DNA of 64,000 bases from Rubrivivax gelatinosus (GCF_004340905.1 NZ_SLXD01000003.1:186001-250000); one strand, 5' to 3'. Counted from the first letter of the stretch, positions 49,711 through 59,546 are shown. The notes: generated by a model from the sequence alone, not told the origin. A program made the numbers and translations.

Positions 49711-50976
49711 TCACCCGCCTCTTCGCATCATGTCGAAGAAGTCCAGGTTGTTCTTGGTCGCCTTCATCTTGTCGAGGATGAACTCCATCGCCTCGATCTC
49801 GTCCATCGGATAGAGCAGCTTGCGCAGGATCCAGGTCTTTTGCAGGATCTCCGGCTTGAGCAGCAGCTCTTCGCGGCGGGTGCCCGACTTGTTGATCAGG
49901 ATCGACGGGTAGACACGCTTCTCGGCCATGCGGCGATCGAGGTGGATCTCGCAGTTGCCGGTGCCCTTGAACTCTTCGTAGATCACCTCGTCCATGCGGC
50001 TGCCGGTGTCGATCAGCGCGGTGCCGATGATCGTCAGCGAGCCGCCTTCCTCGACGTTGCGGGCGGCGCCGAAGAAACGCTTCGGGCGCTGCAGCGCGTT
50101 GGCGTCGACGCCGCCGGTCAGCACCTTGCCCGACGAGGGCAGGACGTTGTTGTAGGCGCGGGCCAGGCGGGTGATCGAGTCGAGCAGGATCACGACGTCC
50201 TTCTTCAGCTCGACCAGGCGCTTGGCGCGCTCGATCACCATCTCGGCGACCTGCACGTGACGTGCGGCGGGCTCGTCGAAGGTCGAGCTGATGACCTCGC
50301 CGCGCACGGTGCGCAGCATCTCGGTCACTTCCTCGGGCCGCTCGTCGACGAGCAGCACGATCAGGTGCACCTCGGGGTGGTTGGCGACGATCGCGTGCGC
50401 CAGGTGCTGCATCATCACCGTCTTGCCGGTCTTGGGCTGGGCGACGAGCAGCGCGCGCTGGCCTTTGCCGATCGGGGCGATCAGGTCGACGATGCGGCCG
50501 GTGATGTTCTCTTCGGCCTTGAGGCCGTCACGCTCGAGCTTGAACTGCTCTTTCGGGAAGAGCGGCGTCAAGTTCTCGAACATGATCTTGTGCTTGCTCT
50601 CCTCCGGGGTCACGCCGTTGACACGGTCGACCTTCACGAGGGCGAAGTAGCGCTCGCCGTCCTTGGGCACCCGCACTTCGCCTTCGACCATGTCGCCGGT
50701 GTGCAGGTTGAAGCGGCGGATCTGGCTCGGCGACAGGTAGATGTCGTCGGTCGAGGCCATGTAGCTGGCTTCGATCGAACGCAGGAAGCCGAAGCCGTCG
50801 GGCAGGACTTCGAGCACGCCGTCGCCGAAGACCTGTTCACCGGCCTTCGCGCGCTTCTTCATGATCGCGAACATCAGCTCCTGCTTGCGCAGGCGGGCGA
50901 CGTTCTCGATCTCCAGCGCTTCGCCCATCTTGATGAGCTCGGAGACGTGCTGCGCTTTCAGTTCGGACAGATGCAT
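49711..50976 (-). CDS. rho: Transcription termination factor Rho
   Basis: Rho is the hexameric RNA helicase that ends transcription at rut sites. The 421-residue protein has the N-terminal helical and cold-shock-like RNA-binding domain ([12 protein letters not shown]), Walker A (PKTGKT), Walker B ([15 protein letters not shown]) and the R-loop/Q-loop region. It is transcribed in the same direction as trxA, with a 194-base spacer that holds a promoter and a structured leader. Confidence 0.98.
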   Translation of the reverse strand: MHLSELKAQHVSELIKMGEALEIENVARLRKQELMFAIMKKRAKAGEQVFGDGVLEVLPDGFGFLRSIEASYMASTDDIYLSPSQIRRFNLHTGDMVEGEVRVPKDGERYFALVKVDRVNGVTPEESKHKIMFENLTPLFPKEQFKLERDGLKAEENITGRIVDLIAPIGKGQRALLVAQPKTGKTVMMQHLAHAIVANHPEVHLIVLLVDERPEEVTEMLRTVRGEVISSTFDEPAARHVQVAEMVIERAKRLVELKKDVVILLDSITRLARAYNNVLPSSGKVLTGGVDANALQRPKRFFGAARNVEEGGSLTIIGTALIDTGSRMDEVIYEEFKGTGNCEIHLDRRMAEKRVYPSILINKSGTRREELLLKPEILQKTWILRKLLYPMDEIEAMEFILDKMKATKNNLDFFDMMRRGG

Positions 50977-51132
50977 GGGTCGAGACCCTGGTCACGCGTG
51001 GCGCGTGCCCGTGGTCGGGGCAGGGCGCCGAGGCGTCGAGAGGCTGAAGGGGGGAGCCTGGCCCGCGAGTCGCTGCCGATCGGGAGGCCGGCGAGTGAGC
51101 CGGCGGCAGCGGGGCGGGTGGCGTACCGTCGG

Positions 51133-51175
51133 CGCCTTCGAGCGAGTCGCTCAGGCGCCGATCGGCCGCATTATA
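51133..51175 (-). promoter_or_regulatory. rho promoter within the trxA stop codon, with leader hairpin
   Basis: A perfect TATAAT (51175-51170, minus strand) includes the TAA stop of trxA; the -35 position is poor (GTCGGC). The leader that follows forms a stem between GGCGCC and AGGCGCC around TGAGCGA/CTCGCTCG (about 51158-51133). Rho genes are autoregulated by attenuation in the leader in other bacteria. Confidence 0.5.
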
Positions 51176-51500
51176 GATGGCTGTCGATGAAGGCCGACAG
51201 TTGTGCCTTGGAAAGCGCGCCGACCTTGGTCGCGGCGAGCTGGCCGCCCTTGAAGATCATCAGCGTCGGGATGCCGCGGATGCCGAACTTCGCCGGCACT
51301 TCGCGGTTCTCGTCGACGTTCATCTTGGCGATCTGCAGCCGGCCGTCGTAGGCAGGAGCGAGTTCGTCGAGCACCGGCGCGATCATCTTGCAGGGGCCGC
51401 ACCACTCGGCCCAATAGTCCACGAGGACGGGCTTGTCGGACTGCAGGACGTCGCTGGGAAACGACGCATCGGTGACGTGCTTGATCAGTTCGCTGCTCAT
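51171..51500 (-). CDS. trxA: Thioredoxin TrxA
   Basis: TrxA is the general cytosolic disulfide reductant. The 109-residue protein has the active site [10 protein letters not shown] and the cis-proline [13 protein letters not shown] 51500 gives the normal N-terminus (MSSELIKHV); the open frame continues to 51719 without similarity. trxA-rho is a conserved order. Confidence 0.97.
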   Translation of the reverse strand: MSSELIKHVTDASFPSDVLQSDKPVLVDYWAEWCGPCKMIAPVLDELAPAYDGRLQIAKMNVDENREVPAKFGIRGIPTLMIFKGGQLAATKVGALSKAQLSAFIDSHL

Positions 51501-51727
51501 GGGGGTGATCTCCGGGCGCCGCGGTCGCCCGGGGGGGGGCAGGCGCAGGATGGGACGGAATACCGGACGGTGCGCGTCGGGCGTGCGCCGGATTCTTGCA
51601 CAAAGGGGCACGCCGGCCGTGAGGACGGCGGCTATCGCCGCAATAGTGTCGGGGCGTGCAAACTGTCGCGGAAAACCCCGGCAGATCCGGGTATCGGCTG
51701 GCGAAGCGACGGTTTCCAATCCGGATC

Positions 51728-53476
51728 ATGTCCAACCCTGTTACCGCCATGGAGGCGGCACCGCGCCCGGCCGCGCTGCGCTTCTTCGGTTCCTACCAGC
51801 TGCTGCGGCTGGTCGGCAAGAGCGAGCGCACGATGGCCTGGCTGGTGGCCGACACGCGCGGCGGCCGCGACCTGCTGCTGGTGCTCCCGCGCGTGCAGCC
51901 GGCCGACCTGGCGGCGCTCGAACGCTGGACCGAAACCGTGCAGCGCGCCTCGCGGCTGCAGCACCCGCAACTCGCCGTCGCCGTGGACATCGGGGTGCAG
52001 GACGGCTGGCCCTACGTCGCCTACGACCTCGAGGACGCCGCGCCGCTGGTCGAGCGTGTCGGGCCGCAGGGCCTGCCGCCGCCGGAGTGCGCCGCGCTCG
52101 TCGCACGGCTGCTGTCCGGCCTCGCGTTCGCGCACCAGGCGGGCGTCGCGCACCAGGACCTGCAGGGCTTCGTCGTGCTTGTCGACGACCACGGCGGCGT
52201 GCGCCTGGCCGGGCTGGAGGTCGCCGCCGCGGTCGGCGAGGCGCCGTCGCTGGCCGCCCAGCGTGCCGCGGCCCAGCGCGACGTGCTCGCCGCCGGGCTG
52301 CTGCTGCACCACGCGCTGGCCGGCGTGCACGCCCTCGATGAGCCCGACACCGCGCGTGTCATCGAGCGCCTGCCGCCGCTGGGGCGCGAGATCGTGCGCC
52401 TGCCCTGGGCCACCTCGCACCTCGTGCCCGAGCCCTTGCGCGCGATCGTCAACCGCGCCACCGACCGCCAGGAACGCCATCGCTACCGTACGGCGCGCAC
52501 GCTGTCCCGGGCGCTCGAGGGCTGGATCCAGGCCGAGTCCGGCGCCAGCGGTGCACTGACGCTGCTGTCGGACCGGCTGCGTGCCGCCGGCGTGCTGCCG
52601 GCCCAGCCCGGTGCCGCCGGCCGGCTGAACCGGCTGGGCGCGATGGAGCGCCAGCGCACCGACGAGATCGCCGAGGTCGCGCTGCAGGATCTGGCGCTGG
52701 CATTCGAGCTGCTGCGGGTGGTCAACACCGCCCAGGTGCGCGGCGTGCAGGTCTCGGGCAGCGGCCCGGTGCTGACCGTGCGGCGCGCGATCGCGATGCT
52801 CGGCATCGACGGCGTGCGCCGTGCCGCCACCGCGCTGCGCCCCTGGCCCGGCCCGCTGACCGAAGACGCCGCGGCCGAGCTGCTGCAGCTCATCGCGCGC
52901 GTGAAACGCGCCGGGCGTGTCGCCACGGCGCTGCGGCCAGCCGGCTACGACGCCGAGGTCGTGACGCTGATCGCGATGCTGCAGAACCTCGGCCGGCTGG
53001 TGCTGCAGTACCACTTCCCCGACGAGGCGCAGCAGATCCGCCGCCTGATGCTTCCCGCGCCGGGCGCCGAACGCGAGGACCCGGGCATGAGCGAGCAGGC
53101 CGCGTCGTTTGCCGTGCTGGGCATCGACGTCGAGGCGCTGGGCCACGCCGTCGCCCGCCATTGGGGCCTGGACGACGTCGTGCTGCACATGATCCGCCGC
53201 CTGCCGCTGGAGACCCCGGTGCGCCATGCCGACGGCGACACCGAGCTGCTGCGCCAGGTCGCCAGCGCCGGCAACGAGATCGTCGACGCCTACGCCATCT
53301 CGGGCACGGCGCCGGCGCCGGCACTGCAGCGCATCGCGCAGCGTTATGCGCGCGCCCTGGGCCTGTCGGTCAAGGAGCTGCAGGAGGCCGTCGCGGCGTC
53401 GATGCGGCCGGCCGGCGCGGCCCCGGCCGCCTCCTCCGACCGGCGCGCAGGGGTTGCGGGCAGGGCGGTGTCATGA
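51728..53476 (+). CDS. Pseudokinase-HDOD domain protein
   Basis: The 582-residue protein joins an N-terminal protein-kinase fold (about residues 18-270) to a C-terminal HDOD domain (about 305-560). The kinase part looks dead: no VAIK lysine (LLLVLPR), HQD replaces HRD, and DFG reads AGL. HDOD domains lack the HD metal residues and act as signalling platforms. The block LLRVVNTAQV recurs as LLRVVNTAHF in the next gene, so the two probably arose by duplication. Its TGA stop is at the left edge of the 71-bp repeat. Confidence 0.85.
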   Translation: MSNPVTAMEAAPRPAALRFFGSYQLLRLVGKSERTMAWLVADTRGGRDLLLVLPRVQPADLAALERWTETVQRASRLQHPQLAVAVDIGVQDGWPYVAYDLEDAAPLVERVGPQGLPPPECAALVARLLSGLAFAHQAGVAHQDLQGFVVLVDDHGGVRLAGLEVAAAVGEAPSLAAQRAAAQRDVLAAGLLLHHALAGVHALDEPDTARVIERLPPLGREIVRLPWATSHLVPEPLRAIVNRATDRQERHRYRTARTLSRALEGWIQAESGASGALTLLSDRLRAAGVLPAQPGAAGRLNRLGAMERQRTDEIAEVALQDLALAFELLRVVNTAQVRGVQVSGSGPVLTVRRAIAMLGIDGVRRAATALRPWPGPLTEDAAAELLQLIARVKRAGRVATALRPAGYDAEVVTLIAMLQNLGRLVLQYHFPDEAQQIRRLMLPAPGAEREDPGMSEQAASFAVLGIDVEALGHAVARHWGLDDVVLHMIRRLPLETPVRHADGDTELLRQVASAGNEIVDAYAISGTAPAPALQRIAQRYARALGLSVKELQEAVAASMRPAGAAPAASSDRRAGVAGRAVS

Positions 53477-53544
53477 GCCCGCAGGACTGGTCCGGGGCTC
53501 GTTCCCGCCTGGCGGGACCGGCCGAAGGCCGAAGGGTGCTCCAG
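53474..53544. repeat. Structured 71-bp repeat, copy 3 (HDOD gene junction)
   Basis: This copy matches those at 23868 and 23940 with scattered changes. It starts at the TGA of the upstream HDOD gene and its last base is the G of the next GTG start, bounded by TGAGC on both sides. The stems GAGCCC/GGGCTC, GGAC/GTCC, TCCCGC/GCGGGA and CGGCC/GGCCG are all kept, while loops read TG, CTG and GAA. Confidence 0.9.
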
Positions 53545-55913
53545 TGAGCGCCGGTGCCGTCGGCCGCTTCGAGCTGCGGCGCGAACTCGGTCGCGGCGCC
53601 CAGGCCAGTGTCTGGCTGGCGCACGACCCGCGGCTGGACCGCGACGTCGCGCTCAAGCTGCTCAACGACAGCGTCGGCAGCTCTGACGTCGATGCCTGGC
53701 TGCACGAGGCGCGCAGCGTCAGCCGGCTGACGCACCCGAACATCGTCCCGGTCTTCGAGGCCGACCGCCACGGCAGCCAGCCGTACTTCGTCTTCGAGTT
53801 CGTGCCCGGGCGCACGCTAGCCGAGACGCTGCGCGAGCGCGGCGCCTTGCCGGCGCGCGAGGCGGTGACCCTGATGCTGGGCATCCTGGACGCGCTGGCG
53901 GCCGCGCACGCCCAGGGCATCGTGCACCGCGACCTGAAACCGTCCAACGTGCTGCTCGGCGAGGACGGCCGGCCGCGCGTGATGGACTTCGGCATCGCCA
54001 CGCGCGTCGACGCCGGCAGCGCCCACCGCGGCGTCATCGTCGGCACGCCGGGTTACCTCTCGCCCGAGGCCGCGCGCGGCGAGGCGCCGACGCCGGCGCT
54101 GGACGTCTTCTCCGCCGGCATCGTGCTCGGCGAGATGCTGGGCGGCACGCGGCTGCTGCCCGAACGCGACGTGCGCCGTGCGCTCGAACGCGTGCAGCGC
54201 GAAGACCTGGCGATCCCGGCCGAGGCGGCTGTCGAGGAGACGCTGCGCGCCGTCGTGCGCCGCGCGCTCGAACGCGACGCCACCCTGCGCTGGCGCTCGG
54301 TGCAGGAGCTTCATGCCGCGCTGACGCGCTGGCTGGACCCGGACGTCGAGGCCGAGCCTTCGTCGCCCGCCGGCCACGGCACGCTGGACTTCCTGCTGCG
54401 CCGCATGCGCCACAAGGGCGACTTCCCGGCGCTGTCGGAGTCGGTGGTGCGCATCCAGCGTGTGGCCACCTCGGAAACCGAGAGCCTGAACCGCCTGTCC
54501 TCGGAGATCCTGAAGGACGTCGCGCTGACGAACAAGCTGCTGCGTGTGGTCAACACCGCGCACTTCAGCGCTGCCGGCGGCAGTGTCAACACGGTGTCGC
54601 GGGCGGTCGCGCTGGTCGGTTTCGCTACCGTGCGTGACCTGGCGATGTCGCTGGTGCTCCTGGAGCACATGCGCGACAAGGCGCACGCCAACCAGCTGAA
54701 GGAGGAGTTCCTGCGCGCCCTGATGGCCGGCACGCTGGCCGACGAGCTGAGTTCGGGCTCGCGCGAGGGCGAGGAGACCTTCCTCGGGTCGATGTTCCAG
54801 AACCTCGGCCGCCTGCTGACCGAGTACTACTTCCCCGAGGAGGCCGAGCAGATCCGCGGCCTGCTCGACGGCCCCGACGCGCCGGCCGCGGCGCACGAAG
54901 CCGCCGCCGCGCGGGTGCTGGGCATCGGTTTCGAGGAGCTGGGCATCGGCATCGCGCGCTCCTGGGGCCTGCCCGAGACGCTGCTGCGCACGATGCGCTC
55001 GCCCACCGGCGACGCGCCCGGGCGTGCCGTCGAGCGCGGCGTCGAGCGCCAGCGCTGGGTCGGCCGGCTGGGCAACGAGATGGCCGACGCGATGCTGTTC
55101 CTCGAGCCCGAGGCGCTGCCCGAGCGCCTGGCCGAGCTGGGCGCGCGCTATGCGCCGACGCTGGGTGTCGCGCCGCGCGAGATCGCCAAGGCCGCCGACG
55201 CCGCGCGGCTGCGCCTGGCCGAGCTGGCGCCGGCGATGGGCGTGCAGACCGCTCGCGGCGCGCGCGTGCGCCGTCTGCTGCACGCGCAGGCGCCGGCCGC
55301 CGAAGTCGATACGCTGACCGCGCTGCAGCTGGACAACCAGACGGTCGCCATCGCCCAGGACACCAACGGGCGCATCGCGCCGCCGCCGCCGGCCATGGCC
55401 GACGTGCTGGCCGCCGGCATCCAGGACATCACGAACACGATGGTGGCCGACGACTTCCGCCTCAACGAGGTGCTGCGCATGGTGCTGGAGACGATGTACC
55501 GCGCGCTGGAGTTCCGCCGCGTCGTCTTCTGCCTGCGCGACCCCAAGACCGAGACGCTGACCGGCCGCTTCGGCCTGGGCGACGGTGTCGAGGCGGTGAG
55601 CCGCGTGTTCCGCGTGCCGTTGCGGCCCACCGGAACGCCGGACCTGTTCTCCGCCGTCTGCCTGAAGGGCATGGACACGCTGATCGCCGACGCGACCGCG
55701 TCCAACATCGCCGCCCGGCTGCCGGCCTGGTACCGCGAGCAGGTGGCTGCGCCGTCGTTCCTGCTGCTGCCGATGACGCTCAAGAGCGCCACCTTCGCAC
55801 TGATCTACGCCGACAAGGCCCAGTCCGGCACGCCGGGGCTGGGCGAGAAGGAGCTGTCGCTGCTGCGCACGCTGCGCAACCAGGCGGTGATGGCCTTCCG
55901 CCAGCGCAGCTGA
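53544..55913 (+). CDS. Ser/Thr protein kinase with HDOD and GAF domains
   Basis: The 789-residue protein has an active-looking Hanks-type kinase (GRGAQASV, VALKLL, HRDLKPSN, MDFGIAT, GTPGYLSPE; about residues 8-270), a central HDOD domain (about 290-500), and a C-terminal GAF domain (about 620-785). It has no membrane segment. Such proteins link Ser/Thr phosphorylation to second-messenger or motility control, but the targets are unknown. GTG 53544 is set by the right edge of the repeat and gives VSAGAVGRFELRREL. Confidence 0.88.
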   Translation: MSAGAVGRFELRRELGRGAQASVWLAHDPRLDRDVALKLLNDSVGSSDVDAWLHEARSVSRLTHPNIVPVFEADRHGSQPYFVFEFVPGRTLAETLRERGALPAREAVTLMLGILDALAAAHAQGIVHRDLKPSNVLLGEDGRPRVMDFGIATRVDAGSAHRGVIVGTPGYLSPEAARGEAPTPALDVFSAGIVLGEMLGGTRLLPERDVRRALERVQREDLAIPAEAAVEETLRAVVRRALERDATLRWRSVQELHAALTRWLDPDVEAEPSSPAGHGTLDFLLRRMRHKGDFPALSESVVRIQRVATSETESLNRLSSEILKDVALTNKLLRVVNTAHFSAAGGSVNTVSRAVALVGFATVRDLAMSLVLLEHMRDKAHANQLKEEFLRALMAGTLADELSSGSREGEETFLGSMFQNLGRLLTEYYFPEEAEQIRGLLDGPDAPAAAHEAAAARVLGIGFEELGIGIARSWGLPETLLRTMRSPTGDAPGRAVERGVERQRWVGRLGNEMADAMLFLEPEALPERLAELGARYAPTLGVAPREIAKAADAARLRLAELAPAMGVQTARGARVRRLLHAQAPAAEVDTLTALQLDNQTVAIAQDTNGRIAPPPPAMADVLAAGIQDITNTMVADDFRLNEVLRMVLETMYRALEFRRVVFCLRDPKTETLTGRFGLGDGVEAVSRVFRVPLRPTGTPDLFSAVCLKGMDTLIADATASNIAARLPAWYREQVAAPSFLLLPMTLKSATFALIYADKAQSGTPGLGEKELSLLRTLRNQAVMAFRQRS

Positions 55914-55946
55914 GCGCGCCGCCGCTGCGGGCGGCGCCGTCGTCGG

Positions 55947-57269
55947 CTAGGCGCCCTGGCTGACCTTGTGGGTGATGTCGTTGGCCATGCCTTCGCCGAT
56001 GAAGGTGTAGACCGCGCCCGTCGTGCCGGTGCCGGTGCTGAGCACGGCAAAGGTCCGGGGCGCGTCCTCGTAGTCGACGTTGTCGTCGATCCAGGTGCCC
56101 GAGTTGAGGTAGCGCTTGCCGTTGCCCAGGCTCCGGTACGAGGGCACGTGGGTGTGGCCGAAGACGACGACGTCGACGTTCTCGTCCGGGTTCTCGAGAT
56201 ACTGCGCCCGCGCCTGGGTGTAGAAGGACTCGTAGTCGACGGCGCCCGTCACCGCCGTGATGAAGCTGCTGGGCACCTTGACCCGGTTGAGCGCCTGGCG
56301 ATCGGCCCAGGTGCGCTGGATGTTGCGGAACAGCACCGGCGCGCTGATCGTGCCGTCGGCCTGCTGCGCCGGATAGAAATCCAGGTAGCTGTAGCTGTCG
56401 TTGAAGCCGCAGATGTGCATGTCGAAGATCTTGTCCTCGAGGCCCTCGTAGGGCGTCATGCGCGTGGAGATCTTCTTCAGGACCGAGTGATAGAGGTAGG
56501 CCCCGTACTGGTCCACGTTCGACGCGTCGGGAATGTCCGTCACCGTCGGCAGGTTCTTCGGCACGCTCGGCTTGCCTTCCAGCACCCAGGTTGCGGCGTA
56601 ACGTGCATAGAAATAGCCGGCGGGCAGGAAGGTGTCGTCGTTGCCGCAGAGCTCGGCATTGGTCAGCGTGTCCGGCGCCGAGAACAGGTCGTAGCGGTGG
56701 CCGTGCTCGATGACGATCTCGTTGCGGTCGCCGGTGTAGTAGGCGCCCAGCCCGCGGACGTCGCGCACCTGAACCAGGCCCGGAATGGCCGCCTGCAGCA
56801 CCTCGGCTTCCAGCGTCAGATCGTGGTTGCCCGGGACGTAGACCAGCTTGATGCCACGCGAGACGACGCGGTTGAGTTCCTGGAAGACCTCCAGGTTGTT
56901 CGCGATGACGCTCCGGTAGAACTGGGCCTGGTCGGTGTAGACGGGGTAGTGGACCGGCAGGAACCACTCGTCGAGGAAGTCGCCGGCGATGACCAGTTCG
57001 CGCACGTCGCCGGTGTTGCGCAGGCATTGCAGGAACTTGACCAGCAGCGGCCGGTTGGCCAGCGTCTCGGTATACCGGTCGTCGATGCCCAGGTGCAGGT
57101 CGCTGATGACGACGATCTTGTTGCGGTTGCCGTTGGCGGCCCACAGCGGCGCGGCGTCGGGCGCCGGGTCCGAGCCGTCGTCCCCGCAGCCTGAGAGGTT
57201 CAATGCCGCAAAACACGTGCCGGCACCGGCGCCCAGCGTCTTGATGAAGTTTCTGCGCGAGAAAGTCAT
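55947..57269 (-). CDS. Tat-exported calcineurin-like metallophosphoesterase
   Basis: The 440-residue protein starts with a Tat signal (SRRNFIKTLGAG) that also carries a lipobox-like LSGC near residue 27. It then has the metallophosphoesterase motifs VISDLHLG, AGDFLDEW, VPGNHD and VFGHTHVP. It is probably a periplasmic or lipid-anchored phosphatase or nucleotidase; the substrate is unknown. ATG 57269 is set by the Tat motif. The upstream 57270-57534 region is AT-richer than its surroundings and holds no gene I can see. Confidence 0.85.
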   Translation of the reverse strand: MTFSRRNFIKTLGAGAGTCFAALNLSGCGDDGSDPAPDAAPLWAANGNRNKIVVISDLHLGIDDRYTETLANRPLLVKFLQCLRNTGDVRELVIAGDFLDEWFLPVHYPVYTDQAQFYRSVIANNLEVFQELNRVVSRGIKLVYVPGNHDLTLEAEVLQAAIPGLVQVRDVRGLGAYYTGDRNEIVIEHGHRYDLFSAPDTLTNAELCGNDDTFLPAGYFYARYAATWVLEGKPSVPKNLPTVTDIPDASNVDQYGAYLYHSVLKKISTRMTPYEGLEDKIFDMHICGFNDSYSYLDFYPAQQADGTISAPVLFRNIQRTWADRQALNRVKVPSSFITAVTGAVDYESFYTQARAQYLENPDENVDVVVFGHTHVPSYRSLGNGKRYLNSGTWIDDNVDYEDAPRTFAVLSTGTGTTGAVYTFIGEGMANDITHKVSQGA

Positions 57270-57534
57270 TTTGAGCTCCGACAAGCGGATGCTGTCTTGT
57301 AAAGTTCTGCGCTGAATCCTATCTCCCGGTGTCACCGATTTTTGCGTTGCACTCAATCGGCTGGTTTTTGCGCTCGAAAACGTCGGGGCGCTGTCTCGGT
57401 GAATATCACGCGACGTTTCTACGATGGCCCGCGAGAGCCACTGCGCGCCGTTTCGGGAATATTTCGCGGGCCACCGGAAAACGCTCGCGCGAGGTGTTCG
57501 TGATTTGCCCTGGGACAAATCGCGGCGCCGTCCG

Positions 57535-58821
57535 CTAGACCAGCAGGCGCACCCGGAAGAGGCCGTTCTCGATCCGGTACAGCAGTTCCGCGTCGTGCTT
57601 CTTGGCGAAGGCCGCGACGCTCTTGCTGCCGATGCCGTGGCCCGCGTCCCGTGCCAGCGGCTGGCCGGCCGCATCCAGCGCCGCGTCGCTGCCGCAGCTG
57701 TTCTCGATCTCGAGCAGCAGCCGCCCGGCGTGGCGGCAGATGAAGCGGATGACGGGCGGGCGTCCCGCGGGCAGGCGTTTGCAGGCGTGAAGCGCGTTCT
57801 CCAGCAGGTTGGCCACCACCATCGCGAGCTCCAGCGCGTCCACCTTCAGCTCGGCCGGGATGTCCAGTTCGATCCGCGTGCGGATGCCGGCCTGTTCGGC
57901 GAGGCCGGCGTAGTGCCCGACCGCGGCATTCACCGCGGCGTTCTCACAGTAGGCCGGGGCGAGTCCGGGGCCGGCGCGGTCGTCGCGCTGCAGCAGGGCC
58001 GCCGCCTCGGCGGTCTGCCCGCGCTCCAGCAGCCCGGACAGGATGCGGTTGAGGTGCCGGCGGTCGTGGGCGGCACGGCTGTTCTGCAGCGAAGCCGCTT
58101 CCATCAGCTGCAGCCGCGCCGCCATGCCGGTCGTCGCCAGCTGCAGGAATTCACGCTCGGCCTCGACGGCGAGTTTCTGCTCGCGCAGGTGGTACTGCCC
58201 GGTGATCGTCTTCAGCGAGTGCACGATCGCGATGTAGACCGACAGGCCGAGCAGGCTGAGAAAGAGCAGCGGCGAGTCGCGGTCCGTCAGCATCTGCCGG
58301 ATGTCGCCGCCGAGAAAGTGGCCGAGGAAACACAGCAGCAGCGCCGACGCCGGCAGGATGTAGATGTGCCAGTAGTCCAGCACCTGCCGGTACAGCGGCG
58401 ACACCCAGCGGCGGAATGCCAGGATGGCCGCCGCGAAGAAGATCAGGCGGAGAAACGTGTTGCCGTATGCCGGATCGGGAAATGCCTCCCGGAAGTAATA
58501 GCTGAGGAAGACGACGGCGGCATATATGTTGATCATCGTGATGTAGCTGAAACACCACTGCATGATGCTGTCGATGAACAGAGGTTTCAGCGCGATGCCG
58601 ATCACGAGCAGCATCGCGAGGTCGACGTAGAAAACCGCGGTGTAGTCCCCGGCGAGATAGAAATAGTAATTCGCGCCGAGATTGGCGAAGAGGATCAGGG
58701 CCGTTGCCGCGATATAGATCCGCGGGTCGCGATACTTCGGCATGGCCATCGTCCAGAGCAGCAGCATCAGCATCAGGTCGGTGACCAGTGCGCGCAGCAG
58801 ATCGGGGAGATGGGCGCTCAC
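57535..58821 (-). CDS. AgrC/GHKL-type membrane sensor histidine kinase
   Basis: The 428-residue protein has about six to seven hydrophobic helices (residues 10-215), a coiled linker, the phosphoacceptor-like HDRRHLNRILSGLL, and an ATPase domain with NLLENALHA and GIGSKSV. This matches the AgrC/VirS class that pairs with LytTR regulators. GTG 58821 overlaps the stop of the LytTR gene (GTGA). The ligand is unknown; no adjacent peptide gene is apparent. Confidence 0.82.
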   Translation of the reverse strand: MSAHLPDLLRALVTDLMLMLLLWTMAMPKYRDPRIYIAATALILFANLGANYYFYLAGDYTAVFYVDLAMLLVIGIALKPLFIDSIMQWCFSYITMINIYAAVVFLSYYFREAFPDPAYGNTFLRLIFFAAAILAFRRWVSPLYRQVLDYWHIYILPASALLLCFLGHFLGGDIRQMLTDRDSPLLFLSLLGLSVYIAIVHSLKTITGQYHLREQKLAVEAEREFLQLATTGMAARLQLMEAASLQNSRAAHDRRHLNRILSGLLERGQTAEAAALLQRDDRAGPGLAPAYCENAAVNAAVGHYAGLAEQAGIRTRIELDIPAELKVDALELAMVVANLLENALHACKRLPAGRPPVIRFICRHAGRLLLEIENSCGSDAALDAAGQPLARDAGHGIGSKSVAAFAKKHDAELLYRIENGLFRVRLLV

Positions 58822-59546
58822 GGCCGGCTTGCCAGGTAGTCCATGTAGGCGTCGCGCACCGTCGCGTAGCGCTTCTCGGCGATCGGCACGAGCTTGCCGC
58901 CGCGCAGCGTGAAGCTGTCCTTGGAGAAGCGCTCGACGTGCCGCATGTTGACGACGAAGGCGGCGTGGCACTGCACGAAGCGTGGGTCGCCGAGGGCCGG
59001 AGCGCAGTACTCGGCGAAACTCTCGCGGAAGCTGCGGCTGGCCAGTTTCTCGCCGCTCTTCAGGGCGAAGACGGCGGTGTGGTGGTGGTACTCGCAGCAG
59101 GCGATGTCGGCCAGCCGGATCACGCGCAGGCCGTCGGCGGTCTTGACCGCGAAGGTCCGCTCGTCGCCGACGTCGGCCCTGGCGACGGCCAGCGCCAGGG
59201 TGTCGAAGAACTGCGTTTCGGCGATCGGCTTGACGAGATAGGCCAGCGGCTGGACGGCATAGGCGCGCAGCGCGAACTGCGGTTCGGTCGTCGTGTAGAC
59301 GATCTGCGCCTCGCGGTCGACGCGGCGGATCTCCTGGGCGAGTTCCAGCCCGCTGATCATCGGCATGACGATGTCCAGCAGGTACAGGTGGTAGTTGCGC
59401 GTCTCGATGGCGGCCAGCAGCGCATCCGGGTCGGTGAAGCCGGTGACCTCCGCGTTCAGGTCCTGGCAGGCCGCGTAGTGCTGAGTCAGCGCCGTCAGGC
59501 GTGCGACTTCTTCAGGCAAGTCGTCGCAGATGGCAATACGAATCAT
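58818..59546 (-). CDS. LytTR-family response regulator
   Basis: The 242-residue protein has a receiver domain (IAICDD at the start, acceptor Asp in LYLLDIVMPMISG) and a C-terminal LytTR DNA-binding domain (IACCEYHHHTAVF, FVQCHAAFVVNMRHV). It is translationally coupled to the kinase that follows. Together they form an AgrA/AgrC-like pair. A CATAAT hexamer (59575-59570) may be its -10. Confidence 0.9.
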   Translation of the reverse strand: MIRIAICDDLPEEVARLTALTQHYAACQDLNAEVTGFTDPDALLAAIETRNYHLYLLDIVMPMISGLELAQEIRRVDREAQIVYTTTEPQFALRAYAVQPLAYLVKPIAETQFFDTLALAVARADVGDERTFAVKTADGLRVIRLADIACCEYHHHTAVFALKSGEKLASRSFRESFAEYCAPALGDPRFVQCHAAFVVNMRHVERFSKDSFTLRGGKLVPIAEKRYATVRDAYMDYLASRP

